The notes beneath the pieces are model-generated. The model had not been told where the DNA came from. It made no database searches and saw nothing but the letters and a program-made list of their open reading frames with translations. Shown here one piece after another: positions 19,326 to 26,683 of a stretch of 64,000 nt of DNA. The number at the start of each line of letters is the position of its first letter. The stretch's first letter is position 1. Source of the stretch: Sphingopyxis macrogoltabida (GTDB lineage Bacteria > Pseudomonadota > Alphaproteobacteria > Sphingomonadales > Sphingomonadaceae); the NCBI RefSeq assembly GCF_001307295.1, contig NZ_CP012700.1:2297001-2361000 (forward strand), given 5' to 3'. Made by a program: the position numbers and the translations under genes.

Positions 19326-20350
19326 AAATGCCCCATCAGTTCGAGTATCGCGCGGTCCTGCGCATTGCGCAGCCACCAGGCGGCATAGGCATGGATCACC
19401 TCGCGCTCGCCGCTCGTCGTCGTCCACGCGTGGGCGCAGCTATTCCAGATGCCCTGCCCCTTCACGCAATTGAGCAACTCCCACCAGTGCAAGGCCTCGG
19501 GATCGGCGTTGAGCCCGCTCGCCGCCTCCCAGATGCGGATCGCATCCTCGCGCGGCGCGATGCCGCTGCGCCGCTCGTCCTTGCCAAAGGAAAAGACGCG
19601 CGCGAGGCTCCACGCGAGATCCTCCAAGGGATCGCCGCGATGCGCCATTTCCCAGTCGAGCACCGCGACCAGATTGCCGCCGTCGTCGTAAAGGAAATTC
19701 CCGGCGCGGAAATCGCCATGCACCATCGCCAGCTTCTGCGCCGGCGGCGGCGGGTTGCGGCGCAGCCAGCGGATCGCGGCGCGGGTGACCGGTTCGGGGC
19801 CGACGTCATTCTTGTCGAGCGTCGCTTCCCAGAAATCGAGTTCCTGCATCGCCGTGCTCTCGGGCGTCGCGGGGACCATGAACTCCAGATCGAGTTTTTC
19901 GACCGGCACCGCGGCGAGGCGCCCCATCGTGCCCCACATCTGCTCGGCGATATGCGGCAGCTTGTCCTGCCAATCCGGTTCCTGAAGCTGATATTCGCTG
20001 TTGTGATAACCGCGCAGATCCTCGGCGATCGAGATCGCGCCGCCCATCGGGCCGGGGTCTTCCTCGAGCAAGATCATCCGCGGCACCGGAATGCCATGGC
20101 CATGGATCGCGCGGTACGAACTATATTCGTGGTGGCGGTCGCTATCGACGTTGCTGACCGGCGGGTCGCGGCGCAGGATCAGCCGGTCGCGGTGGGGCCC
20201 CTCGGCATCCGCATAGGAAAGGTCGAACCGGTAGGTCTCGCGCGAAGCGCCGAGCGGCAGCCGGTGCAGCCCGTCAATCCGCACATCGCGCCAATCCGGA
20301 AAGCGCGCCTGCAGATAGGCGGTCATATCGGCTTCGGTCAGCGCTTTCAT
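19322..20350 (-). CDS. APH-family phosphotransferase (acyl-CoA/small-molecule kinase-like)
   Basis: 342 residues. The catalytic loop V-H-G-D-F-R-A-G-N carries His211 and Asp213; V-L-D-W-E-M-A-H provides the metal-binding Asp; an N-terminal lobe has L-P-L-G-A-S-R-E-T-Y. This pattern is that of the ACAD10/11- and LvaA-like kinase branch rather than antibiotic resistance kinases. It overlaps the alcohol dehydrogenase stop (20347-20350) and the small-protein start (19322-19325). Predicted to phosphorylate a hydroxylated, probably CoA-linked, intermediate. Confidence 0.9.
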   Translation of the reverse strand: MKALTEADMTAYLQARFPDWRDVRIDGLHRLPLGASRETYRFDLSYADAEGPHRDRLILRRDPPVSNVDSDRHHEYSSYRAIHGHGIPVPRMILLEEDPGPMGGAISIAEDLRGYHNSEYQLQEPDWQDKLPHIAEQMWGTMGRLAAVPVEKLDLEFMVPATPESTAMQELDFWEATLDKNDVGPEPVTRAAIRWLRRNPPPPAQKLAMVHGDFRAGNFLYDDGGNLVAVLDWEMAHRGDPLEDLAWSLARVFSFGKDERRSGIAPREDAIRIWEAASGLNADPEALHWWELLNCVKGQGIWNSCAHAWTTTSGEREVIHAYAAWWLRNAQDRAILELMGHL

Positions 20351-21408
20351 GTCGGGGTCACCATCAGCTTGATGTCGGACCCGCCCCCCGACAGCGATGC
20401 GAAGGCGCGATCGACGTCGGCAAGGCCGACCGTTCCAGTGACCATCGGCGCGAGGCTGTCGGGATCGGCCGAGATCATTGCAAAGGCATCGGCGAAATCG
20501 GCGGGCGAATAGGCAAAGACGAAACGCAGTTGCAGCGCCTTTTGCAGGAAGAAGGCAGGCTCGATCGGATCGGTTTCCATACAGGTGCCGACCACGGTGA
20601 TCGTCGCACCGACCGGCGCCGCCGCGCCGATCGCCATCAGCATGCCGGGCTTGCCAACGCAGTCGAACAGGATCGCCCGCTCGCGCTTCTTCAGCTCGGG
20701 TGCCCGCGCCATCGCATCCGACAGGCCAAGCGGCAGGCCAAGGTCGTTCCACCACCCCTCGCCCGCCGCATCGCCGGGCGCGAGCACGGCGTCGGCACCC
20801 AGCCGCGCCGCCATCTCGCGCCGCGCCGCATTGGGTTCGATCGCGAGCACCGGCCCGAAGCCGCGTGCCTTCAGCCGCCTGATCACGAACAATCCCACCG
20901 GGCCGCAACCGAAGACGGCAAAGGCACAGCTCGCATCGGCGCCGCTTTCGGCAACCGCGTGGACGGCAACCGAGAGCGGTTCGGTCAGCGCCGCGATATC
21001 GGTCGGCACATGATCGGGCACCGCGAAGGCCGTATCGGCCTGGAGCAGCATCTGTTCGGCAAAAGCGCCGTTGAAGCGGTTCGAATAGCCGATCAGTTCG
21101 ACGCCGTCCGGCCCGGCGATGAACGGCTGCGCAACGACACGCTGGCCGCGCTCGAACCCGTTCGAGGCTTCGAGGACCTCGCAGCAATATTCATGCCCCA
21201 TCACGACCGGCTTCGCGGGGTCCATGAAGCCGCGAAAACCCGCACGGTGGAGCAGGTTGCACAGATGATCGCTATGATCCTTGGCATGCAGGTCACTGCC
21301 GCACACACCGCACACCAGCGGCCGGGTCAGCAATTGCCCGGCGCCGGGCACCGGCTCGGCGATATCGGTCAGGGCGAGCGTGCCGCCATCGAGGACCATG
21401 GCCTTCAT
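20347..21408 (-). CDS. Zinc-type medium-chain alcohol dehydrogenase
   Basis: 353 residues. The catalytic zinc signature is C-G-V-C-G-S-D-L-H with M-G-H-E, and the Rossmann motif is V-F-G-C-G-P-V-G-L. The usual four-cysteine structural zinc lobe is absent; instead there is an insert with H-x-x-H and cysteines (HAKDHSDHLCNLLH). First gene of the six-gene operon, so the promoter should lie just upstream of 21408, between the gene and repeat element A. Likely oxidises a secondary alcohol. Confidence 0.9.
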   Translation of the reverse strand: MKAMVLDGGTLALTDIAEPVPGAGQLLTRPLVCGVCGSDLHAKDHSDHLCNLLHRAGFRGFMDPAKPVVMGHEYCCEVLEASNGFERGQRVVAQPFIAGPDGVELIGYSNRFNGAFAEQMLLQADTAFAVPDHVPTDIAALTEPLSVAVHAVAESGADASCAFAVFGCGPVGLFVIRRLKARGFGPVLAIEPNAARREMAARLGADAVLAPGDAAGEGWWNDLGLPLGLSDAMARAPELKKRERAILFDCVGKPGMLMAIGAAAPVGATITVVGTCMETDPIEPAFFLQKALQLRFVFAYSPADFADAFAMISADPDSLAPMVTGTVGLADVDRAFASLSGGGSDIKLMVTPT

Positions 21409-21515
21409 AGACTTCCATTCCCAATCGTCCGCATTCCCGAAAGGCGCTGCGGATCATGGAAAGAGGCTATGGTCCGGCGCGCGTCATCGCCAGTGACGGA
21501 AACCCGCTATTGCCT

Positions 21516-21781
21516 GGGACCCGTGCTCGATTGCAGCGCGGTCGAGGCGCCCAAATGGCGAACATCTCGGCCGGAAAGACGCGCCGGAAAGGCTGGTTGC
21601 CTTTCCAAGCGGCTTTCAGGCCGGGAGGGAAGCCATTTGGGCGTCCCGTAGGGATTTGATCAAAATGGCCCATTGCTTCGTCGAGAAGTCTCGACATATC
21701 GACATATGTCTTCGCCTTCCCTCCTTGCACTGAGCCATTTTGCTTCAAACCTCGACCGCGCTGCAATCGAGCACGGGTCCT
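21516..21781. repeat. Structured repeat element, copy A (terminal arms 21517-21547 and 21750-21780)
   Basis: A ~265 bp element with perfect 31-base terminal inverted arms. The core of the left arm reads GCTCGATTGCAGCGCGG. The right arm starts at the last base of the luxR stop codon. Inside are two further self-complementary branches. One pairs CAAAATGGCTCA with TGGGCCATTTTG. The other pairs CGCCCAAATGGC with GCCATTTGGGCG and is capped by GGAAAGGC/GCCTTTCC. Copy B lies in reverse orientation at 26398-26661. Bodies differ at about 26 of ~205 positions by my count, but the terminal arms differ at nine positions and still match within each copy. Together with its flanks this fills the 371 bp between adh and luxR. 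Confidence 0.9.
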
Positions 21782-22520
21782 AATGACTGCCGAAAATCTT
21801 GGCGGTCATCGCTGCGCGATTATGGACATCCAGCTTGCGATAGATGCGCCGCAAATGGTTTTCGACGGTGAATTCGGAGATGCCGGCGATGAAGGCGACC
21901 TGCTTGTTCTGCTTTCCCGCACCGATGAGCTGGGCGATCTGCAACTCGCGCGACGACAGTTTCGCCGCGACCCCGCCGGCGGCGGGTCCGCTGTCGGAGA
22001 GCGCCGCCTGCAACGTGCCGCGGCCCCCGGTACCCGCCAGGATCTCCTCGAACAACTGGCTGACCACCATCTGCGAAATCGCCGCGCTTTCCCGTTCGAG
22101 CAACCCGTGCGCGACGTCCGATTTGCGGTGCCCGTCCGGGTGGCAATGTGCGCCGATCAGCAGGTAGAAATCGGGCAGCACCTGCTGCACCCACGCGCCG
22201 ACGACATCGACCGAATGGCAGTTGATGAACTGGCGATATTCGGTCGCACCGTCGGCGACGCGGTCGAGCCGGTCCTCGCCCCAGCGGATCATCCGGCCGC
22301 AGCGGTCGGTGCGATCGATCACCCGTGTGAAGGGGTCTTCCTCGAACACCCGGCCGTCCTTGTACGCATGCTGCGCCTCTTCGGAGACGCCATGGTGGAA
22401 CAAATAGGTCAGGTCGGTCGCACCCTGTGACTGCGCCGAAAAGAAGATCGACAGACTGTCGAGACCGCACGATGCGATCATCTGGTCGGCCCGGGCCGCA
22501 ATATCGCGTGAAACCAGCAT
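21780..22520 (-). CDS. LuxR-family transcriptional regulator
   Basis: 246 residues. The N-terminal half (to ~170) looks like an autoinducer-binding/PAS-like sensor domain. The C-terminal helix-turn-helix is typical LuxR/GerE: L-S-S-R-E-L-Q-I-A-Q-L-I, then SEFTVENHLRRIYRKLDVHN. The start at 22520 is preceded by GAGGAAAC. No luxI-like synthase is nearby, so it is either a solo receptor or senses a pathway compound. Its own upstream region carries the ACGAAATCGT box shared with the TonB receptor, ethD and surE promoters. It is therefore a candidate regulator of that set, with GntR as the alternative. Confidence 0.92.
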   Translation of the reverse strand: MLVSRDIAARADQMIASCGLDSLSIFFSAQSQGATDLTYLFHHGVSEEAQHAYKDGRVFEEDPFTRVIDRTDRCGRMIRWGEDRLDRVADGATEYRQFINCHSVDVVGAWVQQVLPDFYLLIGAHCHPDGHRKSDVAHGLLERESAAISQMVVSQLFEEILAGTGGRGTLQAALSDSGPAAGGVAAKLSSRELQIAQLIGAGKQNKQVAFIAGISEFTVENHLRRIYRKLDVHNRAAMTAKIFGSH

Positions 22521-22567
22521 GTTTCCTCGCTCCTCTCCCTTCACGCACGGCTTTTGCCGCGTCGTCC

Positions 22568-22595
22568 CGTTCAAAGCTTCTTTGAACGATTTCGT
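22568..22595 (-). promoter_or_regulatory. luxR upstream palindrome and shared ACGAAATCGT box
   Basis: CGTTCAAAG (22568-22576) and CTTTGAACG (22580-22588) form a perfect 9-bp inverted repeat with a CTT spacer. It overlaps ACGATTTCGT (22586-22595), which on the luxR coding strand reads ACGAAATCGT. The box lies about 66 bases upstream of the luxR start, nearly the same distance as in the ethD and surE promoters. Confidence 0.55.
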
Positions 22596-22688
22596 CCTAC
22601 CATGACCGCGCGACAGGAGTCCACAGGCTGGCGGGCGACGGACGCAAAGGAAACCCGGCCTCCCCTTGGCGCCCGCCGCGACGGACCG

Positions 22689-25001
22689 TCAGAAGCGGTA
22701 GCCGAGCGTCACGCCATAGGTCGCCGGTTTTGCCGCATAGCGGACGACGGTGTCCTGCCCCGCAACGACGTTGGTCCAATAATAGGTGCCGGTGACATTC
22801 TTGCCCCACAGCGTCGCTTTCCAGCGGCCGTCGGGTTCCTCGATCCCCAGTTGCAGGTCGAGCAGCGCATAATCGTCGATCTTGTACAGCGGCGTTTCGC
22901 CGACGATCGCGTTGGTGGCGCTGCGATAGGTCAGTTGGGCGCCGCCGAACAGATTGAGTCCGCTGCTCAGTGGAATGTCGGCGCGCATATTGGTGGCGGC
23001 CTGCCACTTCGGGGTGAAGGGCACCCGCGTCCCGGCAAAGTCCGCCTGCACGCCGCCCGCATTGACGCCGACATAACGGTCGATCTCGGAGTCGACATAG
23101 GTCAGCGCCGCGCCGACGCTCAGCCCCTCTGTCGGCCGCGCCTGCAACTCCAGTTCGAAGCCCTGAAGATGCGATTTTGGGATGTTGATGATCGCATCGA
23201 GAATTCCGAAGGTCGCATCGATCAGTTTCGAGCGAAGCTGCTTGTTGCGATAGTCCATATAGAAGACCGCACCGTTCAGCGACACGCGGCGATCGGCGAA
23301 CTGCGCCTTGAAACCACCCTCGTAATTGAGGATCGATTCCTGCACCGCGGGATTGAACTGCGCGGTCGACGAGGCGTTGATGTTCCCGAACGTCCCCGCC
23401 TTGTAGCCCTTCGACACATTGGCATAGATGAGCAGGTCGCTCGACGGCTTGAAATCGACGCCCGCGCGCCACGAGATATTGTCCTCGTTGAGCTGGCTCT
23501 TGAACTCCGGCCCGTTGAAGAAATTCTCGTCGAGCACGAAACAGTCGGTCGGACCCAGCGCCGGCCGGGTCGGGTCGCCCGACAGCAGGCGCGAGAAGAA
23601 GGTGAACAGCGCCGAGGTCAGGCCGTCGCCGCCGTCGCGGTTACAGATGGTCGCACTGCGCCGCGCATCGGTATAGCGGATGCCGCCCTTGACGGTCAGC
23701 TTATCGCCGATGTCGAACTCGACATTGCCGAACGCGGCAAGATTGCGCATCCGCTGGTCGCTGTAATTTTCGCTGGTCGTGATCCCGAAATTGTAAAAGG
23801 CCGACGAGTCTCCATAGAGCAGGTTCTCGATATAATAGACCTTGTCGCGGCTGTAGTTACCGCCGACGATGAACCGGACGCGGCTGGCCGGATCGTTGGC
23901 GATCCGCAATTCCTGCGAAAGGCTGCGGATGCGCCCGGCAAAAGCGCGCAGGTCGATGTCCTGCAGGTTCATCCCGTCCTGATCGAGAGCGCCGCGCTGA
24001 TTGAACCGGCTATACGCCGAAATCGAGGTCAGCGTCAGACCGCCGCCCAATTCGATATCGCCGCGCAGCGAAGCCTGCGCGAACTTGCGGTTGATGAACA
24101 TGCCGTTGTCGGTCGACCAGTCGGCGGCCCGCGACGTCAGCGGCGATCGCGGATAGTCGCGGACGATCTGGGTGTTCGACACCGCCTGTTCGTTGAAGGC
24201 GAGATATTGCACCGCGAGCGGGTCGCTCTTGTCCTGCCAGCCGTTGATGTTGAGCTGGAAGCTCATCGTGTCGCTCGGCTCCCAGTCGAGCAGGAAGCGG
24301 CCCGCGAGTTCGCGGACGCGGCCGTTTTCGTCGTCGCGGGTATAGCTTTTCTGCCAGGGCCCGCTGCGCGCGCCGCGAATGGCGACGCGGGCGCGAAGCG
24401 TCTCGCTCAGCGGACCGCTGATATAGGCATTGCCGATAAAATGGTTGAAGCGGCCATAGCTCGCCTCGACCCCCGCCTCGAAATCGGCAGTGGGTTTGGC
24501 GGCGATATAGTTGATCGCACCGCCGGTGGAATTCTGCCCGAACAGCGTGCCCTGCGGCCCCTTCAGCACCTCGATGCGCTCGAGGTCGAATGCGGTCAGC
24601 GTGGTCAGCACCGGGAACGGCAGCGGAACCTGGTCGAGATAGACGCTGGCGGTCGGATAGGAGCCGAGCGAGGTGTCGTAGAAGCCGACACCGCGCAGCG
24701 TGAACACCGGCGTGTTGTTGGCGCTGTTGGTGTAGCTGAGGCCGGGGACCGCCTGTGCAATATCGGCGGCGGAGGTGATCTGGCGTTCGCTGAGGTCTTC
24801 CGCGCCGACCGCCTTGATCGTCAGCCCGACGCGGTTGATCGATTCCTCGCGCTTGTTCGCGGTGACGATGATCTCGTTGCCGTCGAACCCGCTCGCCGCG
24901 GGCGCGGCCGGCCCTGCTTCCTGGCCATAGGCGGCGGCCGGCGCAGCCCCCAATGCCAGCATCGAACAGCCGATTGAAATGGCGACACGCATGGAACCCA
25001 T
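22689..25001 (-). CDS. TonB-dependent outer-membrane receptor
   Basis: 770 residues. Signal peptide about 1-27, TonB-box-like G-N-E-I-I-V-T-A-N-K-R-E-E, and plug-domain motif IEVLKGPQGTLFGQNSTGGA. The barrel ends in an aromatic residue (V-T-L-G-Y-R-F). The start at 25001 has GGAGAGG upstream. It is divergent from the gntR gene, and its promoter region holds a GntR-type palindrome overlapping a -35-like TTGACG as well as the shared ACGAAATCGTCGAACGAT box. Probably imports the substrate of the neighbouring catabolic genes. Confidence 0.95.
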   Translation of the reverse strand: MGSMRVAISIGCSMLALGAAPAAAYGQEAGPAAPAASGFDGNEIIVTANKREESINRVGLTIKAVGAEDLSERQITSAADIAQAVPGLSYTNSANNTPVFTLRGVGFYDTSLGSYPTASVYLDQVPLPFPVLTTLTAFDLERIEVLKGPQGTLFGQNSTGGAINYIAAKPTADFEAGVEASYGRFNHFIGNAYISGPLSETLRARVAIRGARSGPWQKSYTRDDENGRVRELAGRFLLDWEPSDTMSFQLNINGWQDKSDPLAVQYLAFNEQAVSNTQIVRDYPRSPLTSRAADWSTDNGMFINRKFAQASLRGDIELGGGLTLTSISAYSRFNQRGALDQDGMNLQDIDLRAFAGRIRSLSQELRIANDPASRVRFIVGGNYSRDKVYYIENLLYGDSSAFYNFGITTSENYSDQRMRNLAAFGNVEFDIGDKLTVKGGIRYTDARRSATICNRDGGDGLTSALFTFFSRLLSGDPTRPALGPTDCFVLDENFFNGPEFKSQLNEDNISWRAGVDFKPSSDLLIYANVSKGYKAGTFGNINASSTAQFNPAVQESILNYEGGFKAQFADRRVSLNGAVFYMDYRNKQLRSKLIDATFGILDAIINIPKSHLQGFELELQARPTEGLSVGAALTYVDSEIDRYVGVNAGGVQADFAGTRVPFTPKWQAATNMRADIPLSSGLNLFGGAQLTYRSATNAIVGETPLYKIDDYALLDLQLGIEEPDGRWKATLWGKNVTGTYYWTNVVAGQDTVVRYAAKPATYGVTLGYRF

Positions 25002-25084
25002 CGATCCTCTCCTCCCGTTGTGGCCCGCATTTTCGCGAGTCCATGTCCCGGCGAGGACGCCCCGCCGGACGTCTTCATTTCACA

Positions 25085-25102
25085 TTGACGGACATCCGTC
25101 AA
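25085..25102. promoter_or_regulatory. GntR-type operator palindrome
   Basis: TTGACGGA-CA-TCCGTCAA is a perfect inverted repeat with 8-base arms. It overlaps the -35-like TTGACG (25097-25102, minus strand) of the TonB receptor gene and lies 111 bases before gntR. FadR/FCD-type GntR regulators bind comparable short palindromes, so it is probably the binding site of the adjacent GntR protein. Confidence 0.6.
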
Positions 25103-25121
25103 TATCGTTCGACGATTTCGT
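25098..25121 (-). promoter_or_regulatory. TonB receptor promoter with shared activator-like box
   Basis: On the minus strand this region reads ACGAAATCGTCGAACGAT followed directly by ATTGACG. A 21-base stretch (25098-25118) is identical to 32451-32471 in front of surE. TTGACG (25102-25097) with AATGAA 17 bases later forms a plausible sigma-70 promoter for the TonB receptor. The box abuts the -35, the position used by class II activators. Confidence 0.65.
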
Positions 25122-25212
25122 GTGATGACAGTGTAAGACGGTTTCGAAGACAGATGATGGACGCCGGGTGCCGCATAAGTTACATGCGGGACATTCAGGG
25201 GCAGGAACCGAA

Positions 25213-25953
25213 ATGGCGACAAATATGAAAACGGCACGGAAAAGTGCGACAGCGGACGAAGCGGCGGAGGCAAAGACGGCAAGCGACGGATCGGTCGCCA
25301 GCGCCGCCGACCGCGTTTCGGAATCGATCTTGCAGGGCATAAGGTCGGGGTCATTCGTGCCCGGACAGCACCTGCTGGAACCCGATCTGACGCGCCGGCT
25401 CGGCATCAGCCGGGGGTCCTTGCGCGAAGCGCTCAAGCATCTCGCGGCGGCCGGGATCGTCACCCTCAACCGCTTTCGCGGCGCCTATATCAGCACGCTC
25501 GACCGCAAATCGGTGCTCGACCTGCTCGACACGCTCGAACCGCTGGCGCGCTTGGGCGCGCGACTCGCTGCCGAAAATTGCGGCACCGAGGCGCAGCGCC
25601 GCCGCATGCTGGCCGCAGCCGCAAACATTGATACCGCGACGAGGGAGCGCAATCGCGGGCTCTACCTCGATCGCCGGCGGCAATTCTATGACGCGATGAT
25701 CGACATCGGCGGCAATATGGAACTCGCGCGCGCGATGCCGCTCAGCCGCACCGACCTGTTCCGCGCGCAGGTCGAGACGATCCAGACCGAACGGCAGCGG
25801 ATGCTGCACGCCTCGGGCTATGCGAAAATCACCAAGGCGATCGTCGAAAACGACCCCGCCGGAGCCGATCGCGCGGTTAAAAAGCACTTCGACGGCACGC
25901 GAAAAACGATCCACGAATTGCCGTCTCACGCCTTCCCATCGTTGGAAATCTAG
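25213..25953 (+). CDS. GntR-family transcriptional regulator (FadR/FCD type)
   Basis: 246 residues from ATG 25213 (AGGA about 6 bases upstream; a longer GTG-initiated form is possible). The winged helix comprises ILQGIRSGSFVPGQHLLEPD and L-T-R-R-L-G-I-S-R-G-S-L-R-E-A-L. An all-helical FCD-like effector domain follows, with D-L-L-D-T-L-E-P-L and a C-terminal V-K-K-H-F-D. It is divergent from the TonB receptor and preceded by a palindromic operator. Probably a ligand-responsive repressor of the receptor and the adjacent catabolic genes. Confidence 0.92.
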   Translation: MATNMKTARKSATADEAAEAKTASDGSVASAADRVSESILQGIRSGSFVPGQHLLEPDLTRRLGISRGSLREALKHLAAAGIVTLNRFRGAYISTLDRKSVLDLLDTLEPLARLGARLAAENCGTEAQRRRMLAAAANIDTATRERNRGLYLDRRRQFYDAMIDIGGNMELARAMPLSRTDLFRAQVETIQTERQRMLHASGYAKITKAIVENDPAGADRAVKKHFDGTRKTIHELPSHAFPSLEI

Positions 25954-26007
25954 GGATTTTCAAGCTTAACAGTCGCACACGCCCGCAATGCGTCCGTTAA
26001 AATCACT

Positions 26008-26021
26008 GGACGAAATCGTCC
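26008..26021 (+). promoter_or_regulatory. Shared ACGAAATCGT box upstream of ethD
   Basis: GGACGAAATCGTCC is a perfect inverted repeat (GGACGA-AA-TCGTCC) 61 bases before the EthD start. It contains the same ACGAAATCGTC core, in the same orientation toward the gene, as the luxR, TonB receptor and surE upstream regions. Confidence 0.55.
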
Positions 26022-26082
26022 GACACGTTTAGTTCCCTCTCAACGAGCCGCGACGAATCGCGCGCCGCGGTAGAGGTGGGTC

Positions 26083-26433
26083 ATGCTGTGCATCACAGCC
26101 ATTTATCCGAACGAGCCGGGTAGCCGGTTCGACGCCGGCTATTACCAAATGTCGCATGCCAGGACCGCGCAGGCGCTGCTGGCGCCGCACGGGCTGAAGG
26201 CGATTCGCACCACCATCGGCGCCGCCGCGCTCGACGGATCGCCGCCGCCCTTCTGGGCCGTCAGCGAGATGCATTTCACGTCGCGCGCCGCGTTCGACGC
26301 CGGCATCGCCGCCGAGGGCGCGACGCTGTTCGCCGACATTCCCAATTACACCAATGTCACCCCCATCCTGCAGGTCAGCAAACTGGCCGCAGCCCATGGG
26401 ACCGTACTCAATGACCACGCCGTCGAGGTTTGA
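26083..26433 (+). CDS. EthD-family (ferredoxin-like fold) protein
   Basis: 116 residues with the dimeric alpha/beta-barrel-like EthD pattern: an N-terminal strand MLCITAIYPN, the middle helix with Y-Y-Q-M-S-H-A-R-T-A-Q, and a C-terminal strand NVTPILQVSK. EthD-like proteins occur in ether, aromatic and steroid pathways, often as small accessory or reductase-like proteins. The last ten codons (G-T-V-L-N-D-H-A-V-E) are encoded by the left arm of repeat element B, and the stop codon lies in the element body, so the C-terminus was shaped by the element. Confidence 0.8.
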   Translation: MLCITAIYPNEPGSRFDAGYYQMSHARTAQALLAPHGLKAIRTTIGAAALDGSPPPFWAVSEMHFTSRAAFDAGIAAEGATLFADIPNYTNVTPILQVSKLAAAHGTVLNDHAVEV

Positions 26434-26661
26434 AGCAAAATGGCTCAGCACGAGGAGAAAAGGCGAAGGAATATGTCGATATTTCAAGACTTCTCGACGC
26501 TGTGATGGGCCATTTTGATCAAATCCCTGCGGGACGCCCAAATGGCTTCCATCTCGGGCCGAACGCCACTTGGAAAGGCAACCAGCCTTCCCCGCGCGTC
26601 TTTCGGCCCGACCTGTTCGCCATTTGGGCGCCTCGACGGCGTGGTCATTGAGTACGGACCC
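26398..26661. repeat. Structured repeat element, copy B (terminal arms 26398-26428 and 26631-26661)
   Basis: Inverted copy of the element at 21516-21781. Its 31-base terminal arms match each other except at one base (GGGACC versus GGGTCC). The core reads ACTCAATGACCACGCCG, clearly different from copy A. Inner branch I pairs CAAAATGGCTCAGCAC with GTGATGGGCCATTTTG; the C-A-C/G-T-G ends replace T-G-C/G-C-A of copy A, a compensatory change. Branch II keeps CGCCCAAATGGC/GCCATTTGGGCG and has GGGCCG/CGGCCC where copy A has CGGCC/GGCCG. The element starts inside ethD and ends 22 bp before the next gene. Confidence 0.9.
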
Positions 26662-26683
26662 AAACCCACCCAGGAGAGCGACG

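Noticed and set aside
21550..21766. An open frame in the body of both repeat elements (starting near M/L-K-Q-N-G-S and containing GHFDQIP and WKGNQP) could be a conserved small protein
   Set aside because: Of about 21 codons that differ between the copies only two changes are silent, and substitutions fall roughly 5/12/9 on the three codon positions. That is not protein-type conservation; base-pairing constraints explain the conservation better.
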